From positions 1 to 45,804 of the forward strand of contig CANMCX010000025.1 of the NCBI GenBank assembly GCA_947496465.1: DNA of 45,804 nucleotides, in the 5' to 3' direction. This stretch comes from Marinifilum_A sediminis (GTDB lineage: Bacteria > Bacteroidota > Bacteroidia > Bacteroidales > Marinifilaceae). A program made the translations under genes and the position numbers. Below, in pieces: positions 1 to 6,706 of this stretch. Every line of letters starts with the position of its first letter. The first letter of the stretch is position 1. Under the pieces are notes generated by a model. It made no database searches. It was not told the DNA's origin and saw nothing but the letters and a program-made list of their open reading frames with translations.

Positions 1-11
1 ATGTATCCTTA

Positions 12-56
12 AAACTGCTATATTTAAAGCTTAATTGAGCAGTTTAATCAGTTTTT
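12..56 (+). terminator. Possible hairpin terminator at the left edge
   Basis: AAACTGCT (12-19) pairs with AGCAGTTT (38-45), and a short T-run follows at 51-55. The loop is long (18 nt), so a terminator is only possible. It lies in what appears to be the tail of the spacer preceding the first gene, which is different from the five spacers further right. Confidence 0.35.
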
Positions 57-68
57 AGACAAACTGCC

Positions 69-78
69 GTTGGGCACC
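69..78. repeat. Left inverted boundary of the first gene (GTTGGGC core)
   Basis: GTTGGGCACC here is the exact reverse complement of GGTGCCCAAC at 965-974. Counting three to four flanking bases, 13 of 15 positions match. GTTGGGC fits the integron core-site consensus GTTRRRY and GCCCAAC fits RYYYAAC. In an inserted integron cassette these two ends come from the same attC site and are complementary, which is what is seen. A chance 10-bp inverted pair placed exactly at both gene edges is unlikely, but this is no proof of integrase action. Confidence 0.6.
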
Positions 79-99
79 ATATAAAACAGATCAATAAAT

Positions 100-960
100 A
101 TGTCAAAGAGTTATAAGGGGATAATTGAGGATTTAGAAAAAGCTGTTGCAAATATTCAATCTAATGGGATTTCCATTGAGCCTCTGAATGATGCGATTGA
201 AGAATTGAAATCTCATAGTGATAATATTTCTGCAATTGAAGAAAATATAAATGCTGTAAAATCTGAAGTAATAATTCCTATTAAGGATGAGTTGGAGCAA
301 AACAAGAGAGCTGGACAATTTTCTATTTGGGGTTTTTATGTTGGTGCATTTGGTTTAGTTGTAACTGCAATTAGTCTTTTATATACAACATTCAAACAAC
401 CTGCAGATATTCAACAACCAATACCAATTCAACAATCAACGTCAGCTAAAATTGCAAATTCACCTGATACAATTATTTCAGTAGAGCAACACGCTGACCC
501 CACAGATTATTTGATTAACATAGATAATTCGCTAAAAGAACTTAATTATTCTCTAAATGGTCTAAATGAAAATTATATTGCTAAAACTGATGAATTAAAA
601 CTTGGTCAGTATGAAGAAGCTACATTGTTACAAAATGATTCAATAATACTAACCGTGAAAGCCTACATTCCTGGAGAAGAGGAGGTAAAAGGTAGATATT
701 ATCCATTTGTTAGTTTAAAATTTAAGATTAATAAGAAGCAATTAGGTACTAAAGGGTTGAAGGAAAAGATCTCAATAATTAATAATAGTGGAGTTTCATA
801 CTATTATAATCATCGAAGTGCTTTATGGATGACTGAGAACGACTGTTTTGAGATTTTTAACAAGTATAAATATAAAATTGTCAGAGTATTTAGAGATGAA
901 TCTCAGATTTTAACCGTTGCAGATAAAGAAAGTGGAGTTTTGATTAGAAAAGTTGAATAA
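100..960 (+). CDS. Coiled-coil, single-pass membrane protein of unknown function
   Basis: I do not recognise this 286-residue protein. Residues 1-70 are charged and heptad-like and probably helical or coiled coil. Residues about 75-98 form one membrane segment (Ile-Trp-Gly-Phe-Tyr start, Leu-Leu-Tyr end). A Gln/Pro-rich linker (100-115) follows, then a mixed alpha/beta C-terminal domain containing a Tyr-Tyr-Tyr run. There is no signal peptide. The gene stands alone. Upstream it is preceded by GTTGGGCACC (69-78) and just after its stop comes GGTGCCCAAC (965-974), so it sits between matched inverted ends as a cassette gene would. Membrane effector or sensor roles are possible but nothing in the sequence decides this. 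Confidence 0.8.
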   Translation: MSKSYKGIIEDLEKAVANIQSNGISIEPLNDAIEELKSHSDNISAIEENINAVKSEVIIPIKDELEQNKRAGQFSIWGFYVGAFGLVVTAISLLYTTFKQPADIQQPIPIQQSTSAKIANSPDTIISVEQHADPTDYLINIDNSLKELNYSLNGLNENYIAKTDELKLGQYEEATLLQNDSIILTVKAYIPGEEEVKGRYYPFVSLKFKINKKQLGTKGLKEKISIINNSGVSYYYNHRSALWMTENDCFEIFNKYKYKIVRVFRDESQILTVADKESGVLIRKVE

Positions 961-1021
961 ATACGGTGCCCAACAAAAGTAACCGTTGCGCATCCACATA
1001 AAATTAGATAAATAGAATATA

Positions 1022-1070
1022 AAAGCCTTAAAAATTTGTCAATAGGCAAGCTTTTAAGGCTTTGTTTTTT
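1022..1070 (+). terminator. Spacer hairpin/terminator, copy A
   Basis: AAAGCCTTAAAA pairs with TTTTAAGGCTTT around an inner stem (TTTGTC with GGCAAG, loop AATA), followed by GTTTTTTG. The stem is about 19 bp with wobble pairs and one A/C mismatch. It should stop transcription of the gene to its left. The same hairpin is in all five spacers. Confidence 0.85.
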
Positions 1071-1111
1071 GCTTTCAGTTCTTGAAAAAGTAAAATTATT
1101 GAGGTCTTAAA

Positions 1112-1270
1112 ATAGATCTGTTGCTTTTAGAAGGGAAGCAGCTTGAATTTGAATAGAAAGGCAATGGAATTTGGAAGGTCTATTACAGAAATGTATTTTT
1201 AGGATAGGTTAAGGAAAATAAATTAAAATCAAAAGAATCATCAACAAGGGTAGAGACTAATTTAGTGTAA
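1112..1270 (+). pseudogene. Transposase C-terminal remnant, copy A
   Basis: One frame of 53 codons ends in TAA at 1268-1270. Its translation includes Gly-Ile-Trp-Lys-Val-Tyr-Tyr-Arg-Asn-Val-Phe-Leu, which resembles the end of Bacteroidota DDE transposases (family recalled, possibly IS481-like, not searched). It has in-frame UAG at codon 15 and again at codon 32, so it is dead. No N-terminal part or catalytic core is present. Confidence 0.65.
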
Positions 1271-1343
1271 AGGCTAATCTTTAACTTGTGTAAAGGATGT
1301 GCCTTAACAAACACAGAATAAAGTGTACATATAGATAATTGGA

Positions 1344-1841
1344 ATGAATAAGATGAAGGTTTTTGAAAAACAAGGTTTTATTGTCAAACAACGAAATACA
1401 GTAAAGGGATTATCTGATGAAATAACTCAACGGTATATTAATATACCAAAGTCATATCTGAATTTTCTGGATCAATTTGATTTTTTATCTAATAAGGAAG
1501 AAACGTTTTGGTTTAATTCCATTGGAGACTTTAATTATGAATCTGACATCGCATTTAAATGGAATGATTTTGAAATTCAGAGTCTAGATGCTTTTGAAGG
1601 TGATATAGAAGAGCAAAAAAGGATAAGAGATTTCTGGGACAAACATCTGATTATAGCTTTATCGGTAAAAGGTGAATATCAATATCTCGCGATATGCTTG
1701 AATGAAGAAAATTACGGAGCGATTGTTTATGGTGCAGAGCCTGAATTTGAAGAATCAGAAAGGGTTTGTGAGAATTTTGAACAGTTATTAACCTTGTTTA
1801 CTAATCCAAAGAATAATGAACATCTAAGTCTTTTGGTATAA
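1344..1841 (+). CDS. SMI1/KNR4 (SUKH) family protein
   Basis: This 165-residue cytosolic protein has the SUKH layout: an N-terminal helix, an Ile-Pro-Lys-Ser-Tyr-Leu-Asn-Phe-Leu segment (about residues 34-42) typical of the family opening, a central strand pair ending in Leu-Ile-Ile-Ala-Leu-Ser, and a C-terminal Glu-Asn-Phe-Glu-Gln-Leu-Leu helix. SUKH proteins often act as immunity proteins against secreted nuclease or polymorphic toxins. No toxin gene lies beside it, so here it would be an orphan immunity gene or have another role. Two ATGs lie close together (1344 and 1353); the first is used. It stands alone between spacer copies A and B. Confidence 0.85.
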   Translation: MNKMKVFEKQGFIVKQRNTVKGLSDEITQRYINIPKSYLNFLDQFDFLSNKEETFWFNSIGDFNYESDIAFKWNDFEIQSLDAFEGDIEEQKRIRDFWDKHLIIALSVKGEYQYLAICLNEENYGAIVYGAEPEFEESERVCENFEQLLTLFTNPKNNEHLSLLV

Positions 1842-1928
1842 TCGGATGTATTGTGATTTAATAATCAAGGTGTACCGCTAACAAAAGTAAGCGTTGCGCA
1901 TCCCAATAAAATTAGATGAATGTATTAT

Positions 1929-1977
1929 AAAAGCCTTAAAAGTTTGTCAATAGGCAAGCTTTTAAGGCTTTGTTTTT
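1929..1977 (+). terminator. Spacer hairpin/terminator, copy B
   Basis: The stem runs from AAAGCCTTAAAAG through TTTGTC, loop AATA, to GGCAAG and CTTTTAAGGCTTT, fully paired if G-U wobbles are allowed, then a T-run. This is the best-paired copy of the set with the AATA loop. Confidence 0.85.
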
Positions 1978-2017
1978 TGCTTTTAATTCTTGAAAAAGTA
2001 AAATAATAGATCTTAAA

Positions 2018-2176
2018 ATGGATCTGTTGCTTTTAGAAGGAAAGCAGCTTGAATTTGAATAGAAAGGTAATGGAATTTGGAAGGTCTATTACAGAAATGT
2101 ATTTTTAGCTTACTTTAAGGAAGATAAATTAAGATCAAAAGATACATCAATAAGGGTAGAGACTAATTTCGTGTAA
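2018..2176 (+). pseudogene. Transposase C-terminal remnant, copy B
   Basis: The frame is 53 codons, begins with ATG and ends in TAA, the same length as copies A and C. UAG at codon 15 is shared with the other copies. After that the frame is open to the end (Phe-Leu-Ala-Tyr-Phe-Lys-Glu-Asp and onward), so this copy lacks the second stop of copy A. Confidence 0.65.
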
Positions 2177-2264
2177 AATCTACTCTTTAACTTGTGTAAA
2201 GGATGTGCCTTAACGAACATATAAAACTGCTTTCAGATAAACACTAACTTAATGTAAAAGAACT

Positions 2265-2891
2265 ATGAAACTGAAATTTTTTACAATACTATTCTTGCTC
2301 TTAGTTACTTGTAATTTATCTAATGCTCAAAAAACTGCTGACGATAAAAAAAATGGAAAAATTGGAATTTCATTTTCATCATTTGGTGAAAATGATGTAA
2401 TTCGTTTCGAAGATTTAACAGGAGCAGCGAGTTATAATAGTGATAATTTTTACACTTTAGGAATCAATTATATTTATCCATTAAATAATTGGTTGGAAAT
2501 AGAAACTGGTTTAGAATACTCAAATCATACTATTTCAATTCAACCAAATCTGCCACCTGACATGGATGATTCTCCTTACAATGCAGATTTCTCTCTTTTA
2601 AATATACCTCTAACTCTGAGAGCCAACTTCTTAAAGTATTTTTTTATAAATGGTGGTCTGATGCTTGACTTTGATGCAGGTAACTCTAAATCAATAGATA
2701 GTCAAACTGGTATAGGTGGACTTTTAGGGATAGCGGCAAAATATGACTTCGATTGCGGAGCGACAGTATTTATAAACCCTTATTTAAAAGGTCATTCGTT
2801 GATTCCTTTCTCACCCGAAAATCACCACCAAAGATTAATGGAGACTGGTTTTAGATTTGGAATAACCTTCGATTTAAAAAAAAGGAGTTGA
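2265..2891 (+). CDS. Outer-membrane beta-barrel protein
   Basis: This 208-residue protein has a clear signal peptide (Met-Lys-Leu-Lys, then a Leu/Phe-rich core, cleavage near Asn-Ala-Gln at residue 22). The mature part has alternating hydrophobic/polar strands with aromatic girdle residues, an eight-stranded-barrel size, and a final strand ending Phe-Arg-Phe-Gly-Ile-Thr-Phe-Asp-Leu. This matches small PorT/OmpX-like outer-membrane barrels of Bacteroidota. Substrate or partner cannot be read from the sequence. It is a single gene between spacer copies B and C. Its start is the only ATG next to the signal peptide. Confidence 0.8.
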   Translation: MKLKFFTILFLLLVTCNLSNAQKTADDKKNGKIGISFSSFGENDVIRFEDLTGAASYNSDNFYTLGINYIYPLNNWLEIETGLEYSNHTISIQPNLPPDMDDSPYNADFSLLNIPLTLRANFLKYFFINGGLMLDFDAGNSKSIDSQTGIGGLLGIAAKYDFDCGATVFINPYLKGHSLIPFSPENHHQRLMETGFRFGITFDLKKRS

Positions 2892-2955
2892 GAAATCCGA
2901 GGCATAACAAAAGTAAGCGTTGCGCATCCACATAAAATAAGATGAATAAATGATT

Positions 2956-3004
2956 AGAGCCTTAAAAGTTTGTTAATAGGCAATCTTTTAAGGCTTTGTT
3001 TTTT
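2956..3004 (+). terminator. Spacer hairpin/terminator, copy C
   Basis: GAGCCTTAAAAG pairs with CTTTTAAGGCTT; the inner stem is TTTGTT with GGCAAT around AATA. Changes in both arms keep most pairs through G-U wobble. A T-run follows. Confidence 0.8.
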
Positions 3005-3045
3005 GCTTTCAATTCTTGAAAAAGTAAAATTATTGAGGTCTTAAA

Positions 3046-3204
3046 ATGGATCTGTTGCTTTTAGAAGGAAAGCAGCTTGAATTTGAATAGAAAGGCAATG
3101 GAATTTGGAAGGTCTATTACAGAAATGTATTTTTAGGATTCTTTAACGAAAATAAATTAAGATCAAAAGAAACATCAACAAGGGTAGAGACTAATTTAGT
3201 GTAA
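3046..3204 (+). pseudogene. Transposase C-terminal remnant, copy C
   Basis: Again 53 codons from ATG to TAA, UAG at codon 15, then an open frame reading Leu-Gly-Phe-Phe-Asn-Glu-Asn-Lys and ending Glu-Thr-Asn-Leu-Val. It has no indel relative to A and B. Confidence 0.65.
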
Positions 3205-3265
3205 AGTCTACTCTTTAACTTGTGTAAAGGATGTGCCTTAACAAACATACCGAAAAGTGAAATTA

Positions 3266-3823
3266 ATGAAAATCAAAATAGATTCAGAAATAGAATTAAG
3301 ACAATTAGACTTATCAGATTCAACTGATATATTTAATACGATTGATAGCCAGAGAGAATATTTAGGTAAATGGTTACCTTTTGTTGCATTTACAAAAAAA
3401 CTTGAAGACACTGAAAATTTTGTCAATTCAGTTGTTAATGCTCCCAAAGATAAATTTGATTACACCTTCACAATCAGGAAACAGAATAAATTTATTGGTT
3501 TGATTGGATTAAAAGACTCTGATAGAATAAATAAGATTACAGAAATTGGATATTGGATTTCTGAAAAATTTCAAAAAGAGGGAATTGTAACAAAATCAGT
3601 TGATAAACTTTGTGCTTTTGCCTTCGAAGATCAAGGATTTAACCGAGTACAAATTAAATGTGCAGTTGAGAACAGAGTTAGTGCTAACATACCTAAGAGA
3701 CTTGGATTTAAATTCGAGGGAATTGAAAGAGACGGAGAACTATTAACTGGAAAAATTTTTACCGATTTGGAAGTTTATAGCAAACTGAAAAATGATTGGA
3801 TAAGCCTGAAAAAAGTACTGTAG
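3266..3823 (+). CDS. GNAT N-acetyltransferase, RimL/RimJ type
   Basis: This 185-residue protein has the acetyl-CoA-dependent GNAT fold: an opening strand (Ile-Glu-Leu-Arg-Gln-Leu), the RimL-like Tyr-Leu-Gly-Lys-Trp-Leu-Pro segment, a central Ile-Gly-Tyr-Trp-Ile strand, the Gly-Ile-Val-Thr-Lys-Ser region in place of the usual Gly-x-Gly-x-Ala/Ser pyrophosphate loop, and the late Asn-x-x-Ser-x-x-Ile-x-x-x-Leu-Gly-Phe motif. Relatives acetylate N-terminal amino groups of ribosomal proteins or small amines; the substrate here is unknown. A GTG at 3257 gives nine extra bases, but the ATG at 3266 is preferred. Single gene between copies C and D. Confidence 0.88.
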   Translation: MKIKIDSEIELRQLDLSDSTDIFNTIDSQREYLGKWLPFVAFTKKLEDTENFVNSVVNAPKDKFDYTFTIRKQNKFIGLIGLKDSDRINKITEIGYWISEKFQKEGIVTKSVDKLCAFAFEDQGFNRVQIKCAVENRVSANIPKRLGFKFEGIERDGELLTGKIFTDLEVYSKLKNDWISLKKVL

Positions 3824-3871
3824 CTAATAAAGGTAAGCGTTGCGCATCCATATAAAATGAATAAATGATTA

Positions 3872-3919
3872 GAGCCTTAAAAGTTTGTCTCTTGGCGAAC
3901 TTTTAAGGCTTTGTTTTTT
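3872..3919 (+). terminator. Spacer hairpin/terminator, copy D
   Basis: GAGCCTTAAAAG pairs with CTTTTAAGGCTT; the inner stem is TTTGTC with GGCGAA and the loop is TCTT instead of AATA. Pairing is kept despite changes in the right arm. GTTTTTTG follows. Confidence 0.85.
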
Positions 3920-3961
3920 GCTTTCAGTTAATTGAAAAAGTAAAATTATTGAGGTCTTAAA

Positions 3962-4087
3962 ATGGATCTGTTGCTTTTAGAGGGAAAGCAGCTTGAATTT
4001 GAATAGAAAGGCAATGGAATTTGGAAGGTGTATTATAGAAATGTATTTTTAGGATAGGTTAAGGAAGATAAATTAAGATCAAAAGAA
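3962..4087 (+). pseudogene. Transposase C-terminal remnant, copy D, truncated
   Basis: Same frame, ATG start, UAG at codon 15 and a second UAG at codon 32 as in copy A. It is interrupted at codon 42, where sequence switches to the start of the next gene. Confidence 0.6.
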
Positions 4088-5211
4088 TGAAATACAAATC
4101 GATTGCCATCCTGTTTCTGATAATATGCACAAACATTTGTTTGGCACAAAAAGGTAGTATAGAGGTTGATTTTTCATCGAATGATTGGAAAACATTAGGC
4201 TCTGTAGAGGTAAAAGAGTTTGATTCGAAATTATCCACATGTATCTCCAGTGGAACAGGAATCGCATACCTGGATGGAATAGATTTTCAAAATGGAATAC
4301 TTGAGTGTGATGTATATTCACCTTCGCCTAAAGCGTATTTAGGGATTGTTTTTCGGGTTGGTTCACTTAGCAACTTTGAGTACATCTATTTTCAACCTCA
4401 TACAAGCGGGAAATGGGATGCGGTACAATATGACCCAATTTTTAACAGGTCAGCCACATGGCAACTTTACAATGGGAAAGCATTTCAAGGGACTGCAAAT
4501 GTTCCGACAAAAGAGTGGTTTCATGTAAAAATTGAAGTTGTGGACGACACGGCAAAAGTTTATCTCGATAACAATTCCAATTCAGTTCTGTCTGTAAAAT
4601 TAAAGCATGAATCGATTTCAGGTGGTGTTGGTGTTTGTAGCTATCATCCTGCAATTTTTGCAAACCTAAAAATAACAAAGCACGCTCCTACCAATATGCT
4701 TTTTGTAAGGATTCCACCAATTTTAGATGATAAAACATACATTTCAAACTGGCTTATATCTGAGCCATACGATAATTTCGATTTAGCAATTGAAAAACCA
4801 TTTTTAGATAAAGATTTAATAAACAAATGGCATAAGATAAGTGCTGAAGAAAATTATTTAATAAACCTGAACAGGTATTTTACTAAATCGGAAACCCAAA
4901 ATACTGTTCTTGCAAAAACGATTTTGAGCTCAGAAAAGGCACAAAAGAAAAACTTACATTTTGGATATAGCGATAAAATAAAGGTTTATCTAAACTCGAA
5001 AGAATTGTTTAGGGGAGATAATAGCTTCTATGATTCGGGGAAGTATGATGATAGAGGCTATGTTTTAGATAAACACAACACTATAGAATTGCCTTTGGTA
5101 AAAGGAGAAAATGAGTTAATTGTTGAAGTATCCGAAGATAAATTCGGTTGGGGGTTTATTGCTCAGCTTGAAGATTTAGAAGGAATTGAAATTATAAATT
5201 CTAAACAATAA
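4087..5211 (+). CDS. Exported LamG/concanavalin-like protein
   Basis: This 374-residue protein starts with a signal peptide (hydrophobic Ile-Ala-Ile-Leu-Phe-Leu-Ile-Ile, cleavage near Leu-Ala-Gln at residue 21). Residues about 25-200 look like a concanavalin-type jelly roll: Ile-Leu-Glu-Cys-Asp-Val-Tyr, Gly-Ile-Val-Phe-Arg-Val, Trp-Phe-His-Val-Lys-Ile-Glu-Val, and Ala-Lys-Val-Tyr-Leu-Asp. The second half resembles another beta-sandwich (Lys-Val-Tyr-Leu-Asn-Ser-Lys-Glu-Leu, Gly-Glu-Asn-Glu-Leu-Ile-Val-Glu-Val). A carbohydrate-binding or periplasmic structural role is plausible; no catalytic residues are assignable. The ATG abuts the broken edge of spacer copy D. The next gene follows after four bases. 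Confidence 0.72.
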   Translation: MKYKSIAILFLIICTNICLAQKGSIEVDFSSNDWKTLGSVEVKEFDSKLSTCISSGTGIAYLDGIDFQNGILECDVYSPSPKAYLGIVFRVGSLSNFEYIYFQPHTSGKWDAVQYDPIFNRSATWQLYNGKAFQGTANVPTKEWFHVKIEVVDDTAKVYLDNNSNSVLSVKLKHESISGGVGVCSYHPAIFANLKITKHAPTNMLFVRIPPILDDKTYISNWLISEPYDNFDLAIEKPFLDKDLINKWHKISAEENYLINLNRYFTKSETQNTVLAKTILSSEKAQKKNLHFGYSDKIKVYLNSKELFRGDNSFYDSGKYDDRGYVLDKHNTIELPLVKGENELIVEVSEDKFGWGFIAQLEDLEGIEIINSKQ

Positions 5212-5215
5212 TAGC

Positions 5216-5605
5216 ATGGAGAAAAATATTGCAAATCAAACTGATGATTCAAGTCAGATTGGCTTAATTTCATACTGCGGATTCTATTGTGGTGCCTGTC
5301 CAAAATATGTGAAAGGAGATTGTCAGGGATGTAAAGGAGAAAGTCCCAAATGTGCCGTAGGGTACAAAGCATGTAAAGTGAGACCGTGTTGCATTGAGAA
5401 AGGAATCAACTCATGTGTAGATTGTGATGAATATGCATCTGTAAAAGATTGTAAAATCTATAATCCGCTCATGATTAGATTTGGTCAGTTTATAACACGT
5501 ACCAATCGGAGAAAAGGGATTGAAATGATAAAGGAAAAAGGAGAATCTGAATTTGTAAAATACATGATTGACAAGAACTGGGTGACGATAAAACTTGAAA
5601 AATAA
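5216..5605 (+). CDS. DUF3795 cysteine-rich protein
   Basis: This 129-residue cytosolic protein has twelve cysteines between residues 21 and 79, opening with Tyr-Cys-Gly-x-Tyr-Cys-Gly-x-Cys-Pro (21, 25, 28) and followed by Cys-x-x-Cys (36/39), Cys-Cys (58/59) and Cys-x-x-Cys (67/70). This is the DUF3795 signature; metal binding is likely and the biochemical role is unknown. It lies four bases after the LamG-like gene, so the two are probably co-transcribed and translationally linked. Its downstream spacer is short and different from the long repeat. Confidence 0.88.
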   Translation: MEKNIANQTDDSSQIGLISYCGFYCGACPKYVKGDCQGCKGESPKCAVGYKACKVRPCCIEKGINSCVDCDEYASVKDCKIYNPLMIRFGQFITRTNRRKGIEMIKEKGESEFVKYMIDKNWVTIKLEK

Positions 5606-5616
5606 TACTCTGCAAT

Positions 5617-5650
5617 AGGCAACTATTCATAGCGCAAAATGTTACACGCC
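5617..5650. other. Short alternative cassette boundary
   Basis: Between the DUF3795 gene and the transporter gene, AGGCAAC (5617-5623) and GTTACACGCC (5641-5650) face each other across 17 bases. GTTACACGCC is close to the reverse complement of AGGCGGTAAC found after the transporter (6700-6709), differing by a two-base insertion. It may be a shrunken recombination-site-like boundary; no long spacer is present here. Confidence 0.35.
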
Positions 5651-5679
5651 AAGTGTAAAGAGAGAAGTGACATTATCAT

Positions 5680-6681
5680 ATGAAAAGTAGAAATAATAAG
5701 TCAGATAATAAAAATGTGAAATTCAATGTTCAAATAATCATTGCAATTTTATCATTCTTAATTTTTATCGGAAAATTAACTGCCTACTTCTTGACCAATT
5801 CAGTAGGTATATTAACTGATGCTCTTGAAAGTACAGTAAATGTAACAACTGGATTTATTACTTTGTATGCCGTTTATATTTCGTTAAAACCAATAGACGA
5901 AAATCATCCTTTCGGACATGGGAAAGCTGAGTTTTTATCTGCATCTGTCGAAGGTTTTTTAATAATAATTGCTGGAATAATAATCATTTTTGAAGCAATT
6001 AAACGACTTTTTGTTCCAGCAGAAGTTTCGCAATTGGACATAGGAATTGTTATTGTTGCCGTTGCAGGTTTGTTAAATTATTTAATTGGTTGGTATAGTA
6101 TAAGAATTGGCAGTAAAAACAATTCAATCGCCTTAATATCAGGAGGGAAACACTTGCTTTCCGATACTTATTCATCAATTGGCTTAGTGATTGGTCTAGT
6201 TTTGCTGTACTATACAAAATTAGCGTGGTTAGACAGTTTGATAGCCCTGATTTTTGGGACTATTATTGTAATAACAGGCTTGAAAATACTTAAAGAAACC
6301 ACATCGAATTTAATGGACGAAGCAGATTTCAAATTGATTGAGCAATTCGGTAAAATAATTGAAAACAACAAACCTGATGAGTGGATTGATATACACAATT
6401 TTAAACTTGTTAAATACGGAAATGTATTTCATATAAATTGTGATTTGGTTTTACCTTGGAATTTGTATTTATCAGATGCTCATGAAGAAGGAGAAAAATT
6501 AAAAAACTTATTAGTTTCAAATTTCTCGGAAGATATTGTTTTCAATTTGCACACTGATGAATGTTTTAAGAAATACTGTAAGAATTGCAAAAGAGTAGAT
6601 TGTAAGGAAAGAACCAATGATTTTGAAGCACAATTAAAGTTTGACATGAAAAAATTTACAAAAGAAAAAATTGAAAAATAA
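5680..6681 (+). CDS. Cation diffusion facilitator family transporter
   Basis: This 333-residue inner-membrane protein has about six membrane segments and the CDF marker His-Pro-Phe-Gly-His-Gly-Lys-Ala-Glu (about residues 76-84). The TM5 metal motif His-Leu-Leu-Ser-Asp (HxxxD) is present. The TM2 position that is usually H/DxxxD reads Glu-Ser-Thr-Val-Asn, so the canonical acid is replaced by Asn. The C-terminus has a cytosolic ferredoxin-like domain followed by a Cys cluster (Cys-x4-Cys-x2-Cys-x4-Cys) that may bind metal. Relatives export Zn, Fe, Mn or Co in exchange for protons. The altered TM2 site makes the metal, or even transport, uncertain. It is bounded by GTTACACGCC and GGCGGTAAC. Confidence 0.9.
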   Translation: MKSRNNKSDNKNVKFNVQIIIAILSFLIFIGKLTAYFLTNSVGILTDALESTVNVTTGFITLYAVYISLKPIDENHPFGHGKAEFLSASVEGFLIIIAGIIIIFEAIKRLFVPAEVSQLDIGIVIVAVAGLLNYLIGWYSIRIGSKNNSIALISGGKHLLSDTYSSIGLVIGLVLLYYTKLAWLDSLIALIFGTIIVITGLKILKETTSNLMDEADFKLIEQFGKIIENNKPDEWIDIHNFKLVKYGNVFHINCDLVLPWNLYLSDAHEEGEKLKNLLVSNFSEDIVFNLHTDECFKKYCKNCKRVDCKERTNDFEAQLKFDMKKFTKEKIEK

Positions 6682-6706
6682 GTAAAATGTAAAAACACCA
6701 GGCGGT

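Larger units (their letters stand above)
972..1313 (+). repeat. Long intergenic spacer repeat, copy A
   Basis: This is the first complete copy (342 bp) of a spacer that recurs at 1880, 2906, 3826 and 6707. In order it holds the left edge AACAAAAGTAACCGTTGCGC, a hairpin with T-run (about 1022-1070), an AT-rich linker, a 53-codon transposase-like remnant (1112-1270), a repeated GTGTAAAG word and the right edge GTGCCTTAACAAACA. Bases immediately outside differ between copies, so the edges are sharp. It fills the whole interval between the first and second genes. Confidence 0.95.
1880..2219 (+). repeat. Long intergenic spacer repeat, copy B
   Basis: This 340-bp copy is nearly identical to copy A and in the same orientation. 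It starts at AAC after the gene-specific bases GTACCGCT and ends at GTGCCTTAACGAACA. It fills the interval between the SUKH gene and the outer-membrane barrel gene, apart from about 40 bases on each side. Confidence 0.95.
2906..3247 (+). repeat. Long intergenic spacer repeat, copy C
   Basis: This is a complete 342-bp copy. The left edge is AACAAAAGTAAGCGTTGCGC after the gene-specific GAGGCAT, and the right edge is GTGCCTTAACAAACA. It is nearly identical to A and B, same strand. The next gene begins about 20 bases after the right edge. Confidence 0.95.
3826..4087 (+). repeat. Long intergenic spacer repeat, copy D (right end missing)
   Basis: This copy begins three bases after the acetyltransferase stop codon and is cut after 262 bp, inside the transposase-like remnant, exactly where the next gene's ATG begins. 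It lacks the roughly 80-bp right end present in A to C. The left edge is slightly changed (AATAAAGGTAAGCG). Confidence 0.9.

Noticed and set aside
4079..4321. Minus-strand ORF opposite the LamG-like gene
   Set aside because: It lies entirely against a well-supported gene with a signal peptide and has no motif; treated as an antisense shadow.
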